From positions 1 through 64,000 of the forward strand of contig CAZLWA010000078.1 of assembly GCA_964563165.1 (NCBI GenBank): a stretch of DNA of 64,000 nucleotides. Reading direction: 5' to 3'. The notes under the pieces are model-generated. The model was not told the DNA's origin. It did not search any database and was given only the letters and a program-made list of their open reading frames with translations. Made by a program: the position numbers and the translations under genes. Below, piece by piece: positions 25,266 through 35,700 of this stretch (position 1 is the first letter of the stretch; each line of letters begins with the position of its first letter). Source of the DNA: CAZLWA01 sp964563165 (GTDB taxonomy: Bacteria; CLD3; SB21).

Positions 25266-25759
25266 TTATTCTCAAAGGTTTTTCTCATGGCCGGCATCCA
25301 TCGAGGCACCCGTTTGCAATAATCTTCGTAGGAAGAGCCGAATTTCTTTTTCAGTGCGGATTCCTCATAAAAAACCACAAACGAATGGAAGCAAAGCGCA
25401 ATAATCAGAGCATATCCGAGCAAAGTCATTGAAGAAAAAAGAATGGATTCGCCGCACAGCGTGAGCAATATTCCCACATACATCGGGTTTCTGACTATTT
25501 GGTATAGGCGACCGGCAACAAGTTTTTTGGGCGGGTCCAGCGGAGCCGGCGTGCCGTGCCCGGCAAAAGCAAAATCCCATGCGCACATTAGGTAACACGA
25601 AACTCCAAATGCGATAGGGATCAATCCGACAAGCCCCACGCCCGCCATCGCCTCTGAAAGAAGATGCCCATCCCGTTTCAGCATCCAATAAGGAAAATAA
25701 AATACGGCAGAGGCAGGAACGACAACCGTGAAAATGAGTGTTTTGATAAAGGCGGCCAT
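25262..25759 (-). CDS. Isoprenylcysteine carboxyl methyltransferase (ICMT) family membrane protein
   Basis: The 165-residue product has four to five hydrophobic segments and the family end: GRLYQIVRNPMYVGILLTLCGESIL, a membrane loop, then FYEESALKKKFGSSYEDYCKRVPRWMP. The RNPMY and EE..L...FG..Y..Y...V.R.. patterns define the ICMT/PEMT-type SAM-binding methyltransferases. In bacteria these are often lipid or isoprenoid methylases of unproven substrate. Its stop codon overlaps the AlkD-like start. Confidence 0.85.
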   Translation of the reverse strand: MAAFIKTLIFTVVVPASAVFYFPYWMLKRDGHLLSEAMAGVGLVGLIPIAFGVSCYLMCAWDFAFAGHGTPAPLDPPKKLVAGRLYQIVRNPMYVGILLTLCGESILFSSMTLLGYALIIALCFHSFVVFYEESALKKKFGSSYEDYCKRVPRWMPAMRKTFENK

Positions 25760-25789
25760 TCGACAATATCGGTAAATTGATAGGGCAGG

Positions 25790-26233
25790 CTAAACCTGCG
25801 GATAGATTTTTTTCAGGCAGTCGGGGCACAGGCCATGAGTGAATTCCGCTTCGGAATGCTCACGTATGTAGTTTTCGATCTGGTTCCAATATCCGCCGTC
25901 GTCCCGAATCTTCTTGCAGGAAGCACAAATAGGCAGCAGACCCTTGAGCGTCTTAACGTTGGTCATCTCAACCTGTAAGTCCAGGATCAGTTTTTCCCGT
26001 TCGAGTTCCGCCCGGTCCAGTTTTTCCAGTAAATTGAGAAAGGCGTATGTCATTGTGGGCGCGAGTATAAAGGGAAGCATCGACGACATCACCATCGCAT
26101 ACGCCAGGTCTCTCAGATCCAGCAGGAGCCAAACCGTCAACGATGCGGAAGCGGAAAAGCCCATGGATAGAAGCGTGATGACGATCATCAATCGCGTGCT
26201 GCCAATCTTACGTAGCATCGTTCGAATTAACAC
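25790..26233 (-). CDS. Membrane protein with a C-terminal CASCK zinc-ribbon-like motif
   Basis: The 147-residue product has two membrane helices (about 13-36 and 44-64), a short coiled coil (70-95), and the end LKGLLPICASCKKIRDDGGY followed by WNQIENYIREHSEAEFTHGLCPDCLKK. This motif (CASCKKIRDD...CPDC) is usually the C-terminus of sensor kinases and PAS or GGDEF proteins. Here it stands without any catalytic domain. The two CxxC pairs probably bind a metal ion. The GTG at 26233 is chosen because GGAGGA lies 5 nt upstream. It may be a signalling stub that partners another protein; this is inference. Confidence 0.8.
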   Translation of the reverse strand: MLIRTMLRKIGSTRLMIVITLLSMGFSASASLTVWLLLDLRDLAYAMVMSSMLPFILAPTMTYAFLNLLEKLDRAELEREKLILDLQVEMTNVKTLKGLLPICASCKKIRDDGGYWNQIENYIREHSEAEFTHGLCPDCLKKIYPQV

Positions 26234-26273
26234 GAGTATCCTCCGGGTTCAATATGAATAATTTATACAAAAT

Positions 26274-26483
26274 GTGCAAGGGAGTCTTCTGCAAGCGTAT
26301 ATCAGGAAGCCACGACAAGGAAACGCAAATGGAATGACGGTTGCGGCCTGCTCCCGGGCCGAAATGATCCACGGATTATTTGGCTGGATTTTTAAAACAT
26401 TGATCTACGATGGCCGGGCCGGCCGGCAAGCCTGTCGATGCTTGGCCATCAACGTTGTTACGGCTTTGGTTGACGAGCCGTGA
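26274..26483 (+). other. Weak open frame in a 270-bp gap
   Basis: The gap from 26234 to 26505 lies between two minus-strand genes and holds a 69-codon plus-strand frame. Its second half (TLIYDGRAGRQACRCLAINVV) shows a plausible codon pattern, but I recognise no family, there is no good ribosome site, and it could be a remnant or chance. Nothing else was found in the gap. Confidence 0.2.
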
Positions 26484-26505
26484 GCACTGCATTTTTAGAA
26501 TGGTA

Positions 26506-26940
26506 TTATCGTACGAATGTACTTTTGACCCTGTCGGAAGTCATGAAATATGAAGTCCAGACCAGGAACCAGATCGCGCCTGCAAGAAATTCTCTCATCC
26601 GGAATTCGCCCGCGCCATGCCGGAGTTGATCGGGAATCCACTGAGTGGCCGTTCCGTTCACCGCAATAAAAATCAGGTTGAATAAAAAGAGAATGATCAC
26701 CATAACGGGCGCCAGTTTCTTTTTCTGAAAAAAATAAAAAGGCACGATCACCGAATAAACAAAAAACAAGCCCGTGATAATGAATTCAAGATTGGCAAAC
26801 CATGATGGTATCAGAACGGATGCGGGAAGGGAAACGGTCATAAATACAAATGCAATCCGAATAGGATTGAGAATGAGCAGCAGGCCGACAAACATCAAGG
26901 CGCCGCCGATTCGATCGTGCAGGGTTTGCGTCGCTTCCAT
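26506..26940 (-). CDS. Predicted four-helix membrane protein
   Basis: The 144-residue product from the ATG at 26940 has four hydrophobic segments and a conserved-looking TQTLHDRIGGALMFVGLLL start. It resembles the DUF2569-like integral membrane proteins (IGG.L..V.L.L...P), but this is tentative. An AAAGGAG site lies 7 nt before the chosen ATG; an ATG three bases upstream is too close, and the frame further upstream has no homology signal. No neighbour suggests a role. Confidence 0.65.
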   Translation of the reverse strand: MEATQTLHDRIGGALMFVGLLLILNPIRIAFVFMTVSLPASVLIPSWFANLEFIITGLFFVYSVIVPFYFFQKKKLAPVMVIILFLFNLIFIAVNGTATQWIPDQLRHGAGEFRMREFLAGAIWFLVWTSYFMTSDRVKSTFVR

Positions 26941-27030
26941 CATTGTACTCCTTTCTGAATAAGCTTTTATAAGTAAGCTTAAATCCAAAAATGAGAATTG
27001 TCAATGACGAATGTCATGATTCGGGGCCAT

Positions 27031-28590
27031 TCATCGGCGCAGCAGGACTTCATATTGATACGTCAATTTTTTCACTTCGCCGGCTTTGACTGGGATTTCC
27101 CACGTTACGTTATTTTCCGGGTTGATGGCGGAACCGATCTTGGCCGGTTGAATTATCTTCGGTTGATCCGTCGATGTAACGATCCTCCCGGTGACAGGGC
27201 GTGTGACGATGAGACGGATGTCTTTGCCCTTATAATTCTTGATGACAATTTCGCCGTTAATCGTCACGAGATCATAAGAATATCCATCCTTTTTGCGAAC
27301 GTCTTCTTTTCGGCCGGATTCTTTTTCTTCATCGATGACATGGATGTCAGGCGACTGCGTGATCTTCACAAGGATCGAAGATTTCATGGGCGTGTAGCGC
27401 AAGATATCCTGGCCGAGGGGTTTGCCGTTTTGCAGCGTCAGCGCGCTGCCGGTCGTCCACGGGTTCTTGGATTGGTTTTCCAGTTTGATCGAATGCCAGA
27501 CCTGAGAAGGTTCCTTTTTCTGCTGATTGTCGGAAGTTTCACCGCGCAGCGCATTCGGAAGTTCGGTCTCGTAAATATGTTGATAAGGGACGACCGCCGA
27601 AAAAATATTATATTGGGCACGCTCGCCTTTCTTCAGGGAAAGGTTTGCCAGGTCATAAAAAAACAGATCTTCTTCCGCTTTACCTTCTACCGCGCGGAAA
27701 TTAGCATAGGATTCAGATCCACCGCCGTCCGCTGACAATTCCATCGCTGCCATATTGCTCATCGACTGAGCAGGATAGTTGGTGTAACTGTATTGATTGC
27801 GATTGCCTTCGAGGGCATTGAGAAATTGGCCGATCGTTTCACGTGTGGTGAGCGGTGAAGAAGCATTAACGTATTTGAAATGCGGGAACCCAACAACAAA
27901 ATTCAAATTCGCTTGTTCGAAATCCTGGGCGTCATTTACCACGGTTGCGGCTAATACTATTTGCGCGTTCTTGTCATCCATGAGGTCTATGCGGTAACTG
28001 GGCGTCCATCCGAGCTGCTGTTGGAAATAGATCATCTGAAAATTTGATTCCGATTTACTGCTGTTCGTTTTGACCTTGAGGGACAAGTGTTTTGTCGTAT
28101 CTTCAACTTGCGGGTTATAGCCGTCCGGAAATTCGATTCGGCTGGAATAATAAGCGAGCGATAGGATCACAGCCTGGCCTCCTATTCTCAGAGTCACCAG
28201 GGATCGATCCAGAGTGCCGCTGACCGATTCCAGGACACCTGTGAGCGGAGTTTGTTTTTCGTCCGCCAGATGCCAAACGATCTTTTTCCCGATATTCGCC
28301 CGGAGTGCATCGAGCGCATTTTCGGATGTTTTCTTTTCCGTGGCGGTTTCCGTAACGGATTTAATTTCATCAATCGTCACGTTCTTATCCGTCGACGCGA
28401 TCCACAGCGTTCCGAAACTGCTCTGAGGGACCGGGCTGATCGTACATTCGCCCTGAGTCAATTTCAAACTGCCTTCGGCAACAAAAAATGCCGTTCCGTT
28501 CTTGAACACATCCACTTTTTTGATTTTAAGAGTATTGGTCTGCGCCGAGGCAAGCGAAGCGAGCGTGAGGAAAAGGAGAAGTTTTTTCAT
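27031..28590 (-). CDS. Secreted DUF4139-domain protein
   Basis: The 519-residue product starts with a signal peptide, MKKLLLFLTLASLASA, with cleavage before QT. An upstream frame extension is not used, because the signal peptide begins at 28590. The mature part contains a DUF4139-like architecture: KVDVFKNGTAFFVAEG at the start, LGWTPSYRIDLMD with the paired AATVVNDAQDFEQANL strand, and the C-terminal YKGKDIRLIVTRPVTG and EVKKLTYQYEVLLRR. The family is mainly beta sheet and exported, with no proven function. It lies divergent from the SDR gene across a 170-bp spacer. Confidence 0.83.
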   Translation of the reverse strand: MKKLLLFLTLASLASAQTNTLKIKKVDVFKNGTAFFVAEGSLKLTQGECTISPVPQSSFGTLWIASTDKNVTIDEIKSVTETATEKKTSENALDALRANIGKKIVWHLADEKQTPLTGVLESVSGTLDRSLVTLRIGGQAVILSLAYYSSRIEFPDGYNPQVEDTTKHLSLKVKTNSSKSESNFQMIYFQQQLGWTPSYRIDLMDDKNAQIVLAATVVNDAQDFEQANLNFVVGFPHFKYVNASSPLTTRETIGQFLNALEGNRNQYSYTNYPAQSMSNMAAMELSADGGGSESYANFRAVEGKAEEDLFFYDLANLSLKKGERAQYNIFSAVVPYQHIYETELPNALRGETSDNQQKKEPSQVWHSIKLENQSKNPWTTGSALTLQNGKPLGQDILRYTPMKSSILVKITQSPDIHVIDEEKESGRKEDVRKKDGYSYDLVTINGEIVIKNYKGKDIRLIVTRPVTGRIVTSTDQPKIIQPAKIGSAINPENNVTWEIPVKAGEVKKLTYQYEVLLRR

Positions 28591-28710
28591 AACATGACTC
28601 CGGTTTGATAAGGTAGGTATGACTGTAAGATAATGAAAAAAATTCGGGAAATAAAACAACTTATTCAAGAAGGGAATCGAACTCAAACCGGTACCGGGTT
28701 TTTCGTCGGC

Positions 28711-28739
28711 TTGTAATTGTGAAAAGAATTCTTTAGTAT
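28711..28739 (+). promoter_or_regulatory. Sigma-70-like promoter for the SDR gene
   Basis: TTGTAA (28711-28716) and TAGTAT (28734-28739) are separated by 17 bp and lie 24 bp before the ATG at 28764, in the divergent spacer. A GAAGGGG site follows. The elements are each two mismatches from consensus at most, so support is moderate. Confidence 0.5.
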
Positions 28740-28763
28740 GAATGCTACCAATAGAAGGGGAAC

Positions 28764-30191
28764 ATGAAAATACTACTCACCGGCGCGAATGGCTATATTG
28801 GACGCCGATTGTTACCGGTCCTCGTGCAACAAGGCCACGAAGTAATCTGTGCCGTACGCGATCCGTCCCGTCTGCATCTGCCTTCCGATCTGGCCCAAAA
28901 AGTTACGACGGCCGTGTGCGACATGACAAAGCGTGAAACGCTGGCTAATCTGCCTTCCGGCATCGAAGCAGCCTATTATCTCATTCATTCCATGACACAG
29001 TCTTCGGAGGATTTCAAAGGTCTCGAAGAGACGTCGGCAAAGAATTTTTCAGCGTGGGCCAGAACTTCCGGCGCCAAACAAATTATCTTTCTGGGAGGCA
29101 TTGCCAACGATACCGATCTTTCACATCATTTGAAATCACGCCTGGGCGTAGAGGATTTGTTACGAGAATCAGGAGTTCCGCTGACCGTACTTCGTGCCGC
29201 CATTATTATCGGTTCGGGCAGCGCGTCGTTTGAAATCATAAGAGACCTGGTTGAAAAACTGCCGGTCATGATCGCGCCGCGCTGGCTCAACACACGCTGT
29301 CAGCCGATTGCGATTCGTGACGTCATTCGTTATCTCAATTCCGTTTTACTTCACCCGAGCGCCAGGGATCGCATTTTCGATATCGGCGGGGCAGACATTA
29401 TAACTTACAGAGAGATGCTGCTGGGGTTTGCCAAAATCAGAAAGTATCACCGTACTATCTTAACCGTTCCCGTGCTGACGCCGCGGCTGTCTTCTTACTG
29501 GCTTTATTTTGTCACGTCAACTTCTTTTTCATTGGCAAAATCGCTTGTGGACAGTATGAAAAACGAAGTGATCTGCAAAGTCGGCGACATAAGATCCGTC
29601 GATGCCAATCCTTGCAGCTCGTACGAGGAGGCGATTCAACGATCATTTTCACAAATAGAACAGAACGATGTGATATCCAGTTGGACGGATGCGTTGTCGA
29701 GCGAAGGTTTTTCCCCGGCTTTTAAAGATTACGTTCAGGTGCCGCAATTTGGATGCATGGTTGACGAAAGAAAAATTAAAGTGTCGGACGCCGAATACGT
29801 TTTGGACCATATCTGGCAAATCGGCGGTACGCGCGGCTGGTACTATTTGAATTGGCTTTGGGTCATCCGCGGTTTCATCGATAAAATGTTCGGCGGAGTA
29901 GGGTTACGTCGAGGACGGCGAGATCCGCAGCATCTGCAAACCGGGGATGCCCTCGATTTTTGGCGCGTGATCCTGGCCGATCGGCAGAATCAGCGGCTTC
30001 TATTGTACGCGGAAATGAAATTGCCCGGCGAGGCGTGGCTGGAGTTCAAGATTCATGATTCGGAACTCATTCAACGTGCGACGTTTCGCCCGCGGGGAGT
30101 CTTGGGGAGACTATATTGGTATGGCGTATATCCGCTTCACGTAATGATCTTCCGGGGAATGCTGAAGCGAATAGCTTCAACCGGGAATTGA
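28764..30191 (+). CDS. SDR-family NAD(P)-binding protein with C-terminal DUF2867
   Basis: The 475-residue product is a fusion. Residues 1-280 form an atypical short-chain dehydrogenase domain with GANGYIGRRLLPVL, VICAVRDPSR, HSMTQSSEDFKGLEE and GGIANDTDLSHHLKSRLGVEDLLRESG, the usual layout of NAD(P)H-binding epimerase-like proteins. The last ~130 residues match DUF2867 (WQIGGTRGWYYLNWLWVIRG, LPGEAWLEFKIHDSELIQRATFRPRGVLGRLYW). Such SDR-DUF2867 proteins are widespread and uncharacterised. A typical GAAGGGGA ribosome site precedes the ATG. Confidence 0.88.
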   Translation: MKILLTGANGYIGRRLLPVLVQQGHEVICAVRDPSRLHLPSDLAQKVTTAVCDMTKRETLANLPSGIEAAYYLIHSMTQSSEDFKGLEETSAKNFSAWARTSGAKQIIFLGGIANDTDLSHHLKSRLGVEDLLRESGVPLTVLRAAIIIGSGSASFEIIRDLVEKLPVMIAPRWLNTRCQPIAIRDVIRYLNSVLLHPSARDRIFDIGGADIITYREMLLGFAKIRKYHRTILTVPVLTPRLSSYWLYFVTSTSFSLAKSLVDSMKNEVICKVGDIRSVDANPCSSYEEAIQRSFSQIEQNDVISSWTDALSSEGFSPAFKDYVQVPQFGCMVDERKIKVSDAEYVLDHIWQIGGTRGWYYLNWLWVIRGFIDKMFGGVGLRRGRRDPQHLQTGDALDFWRVILADRQNQRLLLYAEMKLPGEAWLEFKIHDSELIQRATFRPRGVLGRLYWYGVYPLHVMIFRGMLKRIASTGN

Positions 30192-30202
30192 AACGCATCC
30201 CT

Positions 30203-30601
30203 CTACAATCCTGCCAGTTTTTTCTGAATCAACCTCTTCTCCGCATTCGAATTCGTCAATTCCAAAGCTGTATCCAGATGCTGCTTTGCCTTGTGTGTTT
30301 GACCCGACCGTGAATACAAATCGCCCAGCGTGGAATGATACAAATAATAGGCATCCAGTTCATTTAGCGATTGTAATTCTTTAATGCCTTTCGACGGTCC
30401 ATCGACTTGAGCCACGACGATGGCGTGATTCAGTTTGGCGATCGGCGAGGGATTTATGGAAATTAAATTATCATATAATTTCAGAATTTCATTCCAATCG
30501 GTCTCATTAAAGTTTTTCGCCAGGCAATGACACGCCCCAATCGCCGCTTCCAGATGATATTCGCTGACGTTGCTTCCGGAAGCCGCCCGATTCCGCTCTG
30601 T
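30203..30601 (-). pseudogene. C-terminal remnant of a SigJ/DUF6596-type ECF sigma factor
   Basis: The reverse-strand frame reads AAIGACHCLAK, TDWNEILKLYDNL, INPSPIAKLNHAIVVAQVDG and, near the end, YYLYHSTLGDLYSRSGQTHKAKQHLDTALELTN, a TPR-like tail. This order matches the C-terminal region of ECF sigma factors with DUF6596. An in-frame TAG (30604-30602) stands just upstream of the remnant, and nothing upstream encodes the sigma2 or sigma4 regions, so the N-terminal half is missing. It lies 12 bp after the convergent SDR gene. The frame is open for ~133 codons with normal codon use, so decay may be recent. Confidence 0.75.
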
Positions 30602-30749
30602 CTACCGCTGTTTCATTTCGTCACTTTCGGGTTGTTGGTGCTGATGATTGGCATAATTATGTTTTTCATAGCTTAACTCTGCTTGATGATTGGTCAATTT
30701 GTGAATTCATATTAAGGACGAACGAAGGCGGGGAATTAGGACACTCACC

Positions 30750-31367
30750 TCATCGATTGGAAACATGGGTGTCAAGAAAGATCCTGTCGTCAAATGTCCG
30801 GCTCAGCCGGTAGGCCGCATACGCAAAGAATGGCGCCGCCGCAACGTCGATAGAATAGTGGACATGCTGAAGCAATACACAGCATGCGACCAGGATCGCG
30901 GCCGTCAGGAAAATAGATTTGAATATCTTAGTTTGGGACGTGAGGAAGAATAAGAAAAGCGTGGCAGTGTGGCCGGAGAAAAACAGGTCGCGCGTGAGCT
31001 GGCGCGAATCGCCGAAAAATTCCACGAAAGGATCGCGCAGGGGAAACGGCGTCGGAGGCGGATCGAGAGCGAGCAGGAACATCATAAGCATACGGATCCA
31101 GATCATAATGATATAGGCGTGTACGCTGATGCGGAGCGCGGGCTTGTTCCTCCACAGGCTGACGACCATCAGTATGATCCCGCCGTATACCAGCAGAAAT
31201 ATGAACCCGTTCACATTCTGCGCGGAGAACAGGCTCAGAATCGGATCGTCAAGAATAACCCCGGCGCGCCTCTCGACAAATCCTACAAAATGGTTGAAGA
31301 TGAACAGCGTGAGAGCGAGGCCGATGACCGTGATAAGCCAGACGAGCCCGGATTGAAGTTGCTTCAT
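30750..31367 (-). CDS. PAP2/sphingomyelin synthase-like membrane phosphatase
   Basis: The 205-residue product has six hydrophobic segments and the PAP2-type catalytic pattern, RDLFFSGHTATLFLFFL (the SGH motif) and VHYSIDVAAAPFFAY with H and D at family spacing. This is closest to the PAP2-C (sphingomyelin synthase-like) subgroup, which transfers or removes phospholipid head groups. The substrate is unknown. The ATG at 31367 begins MKQLQSGLVWLITVIGL, so residues 1-30 form the first membrane helix. Confidence 0.82.
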   Translation of the reverse strand: MKQLQSGLVWLITVIGLALTLFIFNHFVGFVERRAGVILDDPILSLFSAQNVNGFIFLLVYGGIILMVVSLWRNKPALRISVHAYIIMIWIRMLMMFLLALDPPPTPFPLRDPFVEFFGDSRQLTRDLFFSGHTATLFLFFLTSQTKIFKSIFLTAAILVACCVLLQHVHYSIDVAAAPFFAYAAYRLSRTFDDRIFLDTHVSNR

Positions 31368-31453
31368 ATCAGGTGAAGGATAAATGGATATTTCGAATCC
31401 GGAAGTTAGCTAATTTTTATTTCAACTCCAAGATTAATAGAACCGGAATCTCT

Positions 31454-32551
31454 TCACACCCGCTTCAAAATAATAATAGAAACGTCATCACTGGCGCGTG
31501 CCTCGCTCACAAATATATCGAGCTCATGGACGATCTTTTCACCCATTTTTTCAGCGGACAGGTTTCTTGTGCGTGACAAAAGCCGGGAAACGCGCTCGCC
31601 GCCGAAGAACTCGCCCTGTTCGTTTCGTGCTTCGGTGAGACCATCGGAATAGGCGAACAGGATCTCACCGCGTTCAAGGTTTTGCGCGTATTCCGTGTAC
31701 CGGGATCCTCCTGAAAGGCCGAGCGCCAATTCGCCCTTGGCGAGTTCCCGGCTTCCTTCGGCAGTGACCAGGATTGGCGGATGATGTCCCGCATTGACAT
31801 ACCGGACCTGACCGTAGTCGGGTTGAATCTCCAGATATAGCATCGAAGAAAAAATATTCGGCAGGCTGTCCCTCTGAAAAATCGAGTTGACCTTGGAGCA
31901 GAGTTCAGCGAGTGAATCGTAATCGGAAGCCAGTGCGCGCAGGGTCGCCTGCAACTTGGTCGTGAGCAAGGCCGCGCGGAGTCCCTTTCCGGCGACATCG
32001 GCCATGGCTAAGCCCATACGATTTTCCCGGATGCGGAGGAAATCGATCAGATCGCCGCCAACTTCATTTGCCGGGCGCGTGAAAAGCCAGAGAGACCAGC
32101 CGGGAACGTCGGGTGACGTCTCAGGCATCAAGGCTTGCTGAATTTTTCTCCCGGCCTCCAGCTCGTCGTGGGCCAGTAATTTGTCTTTTAATTCAAGCAG
32201 CAGAACGAATAAAATCAAAATCGCCCCAACGGCTCCGCTGTCCGTCCCGATTTGAGTGCCATTGAATTGTATACTAATGCCGATCATACTGAAATAAATT
32301 CCAAAGACGATAATGATGCGCCGCAGCGGCGAGAGCTTGAAGAACATACTCTTCAAAAGCCACCAGACGAAATACCACCAGCGCTTGTACCACGGCATCT
32401 GCAGCAGACGGGATTGTTGCTTCGCGTCAAAATAGAATCCGTGCACGTCGCTGTATTCCCTGCGCAGGTTCCGGAATACGTCGCCGCGCCTGAAGTCCTG
32501 GCCAAGGGTGTGAAAGATTCCGGGTTCTTTTTTCTTTTCTGAGTCGTTCAT
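31454..32551 (-). CDS. SpoIIE-family PP2C phosphatase, membrane-anchored
   Basis: The 365-residue product has a polar N-terminus, a hydrophobic pair (about 60-120) and a C-terminal PP2C/SpoIIE domain: AGRKIQQALMPE, FTRPANEVGGDLIDFL, MGLAMADVAGKGLRAAL, YVNAGHHPPILVT, ILFAYSDGLTEARN and a final DDVSIIILK. Aspartates at GGDL, MADV, SDGL and DDVS fit the metal site. Such proteins usually reverse phosphorylation of anti-sigma antagonists. No partner is adjacent. It is divergent from the large helicase. Confidence 0.92.
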   Translation of the reverse strand: MNDSEKKKEPGIFHTLGQDFRRGDVFRNLRREYSDVHGFYFDAKQQSRLLQMPWYKRWWYFVWWLLKSMFFKLSPLRRIIIVFGIYFSMIGISIQFNGTQIGTDSGAVGAILILFVLLLELKDKLLAHDELEAGRKIQQALMPETSPDVPGWSLWLFTRPANEVGGDLIDFLRIRENRMGLAMADVAGKGLRAALLTTKLQATLRALASDYDSLAELCSKVNSIFQRDSLPNIFSSMLYLEIQPDYGQVRYVNAGHHPPILVTAEGSRELAKGELALGLSGGSRYTEYAQNLERGEILFAYSDGLTEARNEQGEFFGGERVSRLLSRTRNLSAEKMGEKIVHELDIFVSEARASDDVSIIILKRV

Positions 32552-32700
32552 AAGTTTCGGATAAGACTAAAAAATCATACCTATCATACGCATCTTTTCT
32601 GAGATTGTTTAGCGAAAAATGCATTTCAGCCCGCTTTCCTTTTATAAACGTAAAATATTTTAGTTTCTTGAAAAATAATCAGGAATGTGTAGATTGGTGT

Positions 32701-35700
32701 ATGAGTCACGACGATTCCTTAAAGCACTTTCATCCTGGCGTATCTAACTGGTTTACGAAAGAATTTGCCCGCGCGACGGAAATCCAGTCGCTGGCCTGGC
32801 CTGCGATCAAAGAGAAGCAGAATGTCCTGATCGCCGCGCCGACGGGCAGCGGTAAGACCCTTGCGGCATTTCTCTCTGCCATCGACGATTTGATCCGGCT
32901 TGGCCTCGACGGGGGCCTGGCCGAACAAACACACGTGGTCTATGTATCGCCGCTCAAAGCGTTGAGTAATGATATCGAGCGGAATCTCCAGAGGCCTCTT
33001 ACGGGCATACTCGAAGAATTGAAAAACCTGTCCTTACCGGAAGTTCCGCTGCGCGTTCAAGTACGGACGGGCGACACTCCTGCATCCGAGCGCACGGCGA
33101 TGACCAAACATCCGCCGCATATTTTAGTAACCACTCCGGAATCATTGTTCCTGCTCGTCACCAGCGACAGCGGGCGAAAAATGCTTGCGCACGTGCACAC
33201 GTTGATCGTAGATGAAATTCATGCGCTGGTCCGCGATAAGCGGGGTTCGCATCTAGCCCTTTCCATCGAACGCCTGCAGGCATTGACGGACCATCCGCTC
33301 GTTCGCGTAGGCATTTCTGCAACGCAGAAGCCGATCGAGGACATCGCGCGGTTTTTGGTAGGAGGTCATTCCGAACGCAGTAAGGAATCCCCTGAATGGA
33401 AGCACTCCGATGAACAAGAGGATCCTTCGCCGGCCCGACAGGCCCGATCTTCTCAGGATGACACGCGGATCAACTGCACTATCATTGATGCCGGGCATAG
33501 ACGGAACCTGGATCTGTCGATCGAAGTTCCGCGCTCTCCGCTCACCGCGGTCATGGCAAGCGAAGTGTGGACGGAAATTCATGAACGCCTGATCGCGCTG
33601 ATCCACGAACATCAAACAACTCTGATCTTTGTCAATACGCGCCGGCTTGCGGAACGGCTGTCCCATTTTCTCGCGGAGCAGCTGGGTTCGGATATTGTTC
33701 GCGCGCATCATGGAAGCATGTCGAAGGAATTAAGGTTCGACGCGGAACAACGCCTGAAAGCGGGATCGCTGCGCGCTTTAGTGGCAACGGCTTCGCTGGA
33801 ACTCGGGATCGACATCGGTTCGGTGGACCTCGTCTGCCAGATCAGTTCTCCGCGGTCCATCGCGACATTCCTGCAGCGGGTCGGACGCAGCGGACATTCC
33901 ATTACGGGCACGCCGAAAGGGAAACTATTTCCTCTCACACGCGACGAACTCGTAGAATGCTGCGCCTTGTTCGACGCCGTGCGGCGCGGTGAATTGGACC
34001 GTATCGTCATTCCGGAAAAACCGATCGACATTCTTGCCCAGCAGATCGTTGCGGAAGTTTCCGCGCGTGAATACACCGAAGATGAAATGTTTGCATTGGT
34101 TTCCCGCGCTTATCCTTATCGAAATTTAACCCGCAGGGAATTTGACGAGGTCATTGAGATGCTGGGCGACGGATTCACGACCCGCCGGGGTAAACGCGGC
34201 GCCTATCTGCACCATGACACAGTCAATCAGCGGCTGCGGGCACGCCGCGGGGCAAGGCTTTCTGCGATCACATCGGGCGGTGCTATCCCCGATGCGTTCG
34301 ATTATGACGTGATCATGGAACCGACGAATACGTTTATCGGAACTCTCAATGAAGATTTTGCCATAGAGAGTTCGGCCGGAGATATTTTTCAATTAGGAAA
34401 TAATTCGTGGAAGATCTTGCGTGTAGAGAACGGAAAGGTACGCGTCGCAGACGCCGGACATGCTTCGCCCACGATCCCATTCTGGCTCGGCGAGGCTCCG
34501 GGAAGAACGGTCGAATTGTCTTTTGCCGTCTCGAGACTGAGGGAGGGGATCTCGAAGAGGTTAGGCGATTGGGAGCGCAGCGAAGAATCCCAAATACTCA
34601 CGCAAGAAAAAAAAGCAGGCGATTTTTCGTCGGCCCGACCTGTGGGCACTCCTCAGAATGACAGTTTGTGGAAACAGTCCGCACTTGATTGGCTTGTCAA
34701 CGAGGTTGGTATCGAAGCGTCCGCAGCGGATCAGGCGGTCATTTACCTGGCAACGGGACAGGCGGCATTGGAAGTGATGCCTACGCAAACAACGATCGTA
34801 TTGGAAAGATTCTTCGACGAAGCAGGCGACATGCACGTAGTCATTCATTCACCGTACGGGAACCGTATGAATCGCGCGTGGGGACTCAGTTTACGCAAAA
34901 GGTTCTGCCGTAAATTCAATTTTGAACTTCAGGCCGCCGCCACCGAAGATGCTATTGTGCTTTCTCTCGGTTCGACGCATAGTTTTCCCGTAGAGGAAGT
35001 GTTCACTTATCTCAATTCCAAAACCGTTCGTGATATTTTAGTGCAGGCCGTGTTTGATTCGCCGATGTTTGAGGTGCGCTGGCGGTGGAATGCAACGCGG
35101 TCGCTGGCACTCTTACGAAGGCGCAACGGAAAAAAGATTCCGGCAAATCTTCAGCGTATGAACGCCCAGGATTTGGTCGCGTTGATTTTTCCTGATCAGC
35201 TGGCGTGTCTTGAAAATATTGCGGGCGACAGGGAGGTGCCCGATCATCCGCTGGTCAGACAAACTATTCAGGATTGTTTGTACGAAGCCATGGCCGTTGA
35301 GGCATTGGAACAATTACTCAGAAGAATGGAAGCCGGGGATGTTCAACTTATCGCCAAGGATTTACGTGAGCCTTCTGTATTGGCGCAGGAAATATTAAAC
35401 GCCCGGCCGTATGCCTTTTTAGATGATGCGCCGCTGGAAGAACGGCGAACCCGTGCCGTAGCGAATCGACGATGGCTCGATCCGTCGGAAGCAAAAGATC
35501 TTGGAAAACTGGATGAAGCGGCCATTGAAGCAGTCAAAATGCAGGCCTGGCCTGAAGCGGAGAACAAAGATGAATTGCACGATGCGCTGGTAATGCTCGG
35601 GTTTTTGGCTTCGGAAGAAATCGAAGCCAATCCGGAGTGGAGAATATTTTTTAGTGAATTGGTTGCTGATCGCCGCGCGAGCGTACTAAAGCATCATGAC

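Noticed and set aside
32605..32700. N-terminal extension of the helicase
   Set aside because: The extra residues have no helicase similarity and there is a clean ATG at 32701.
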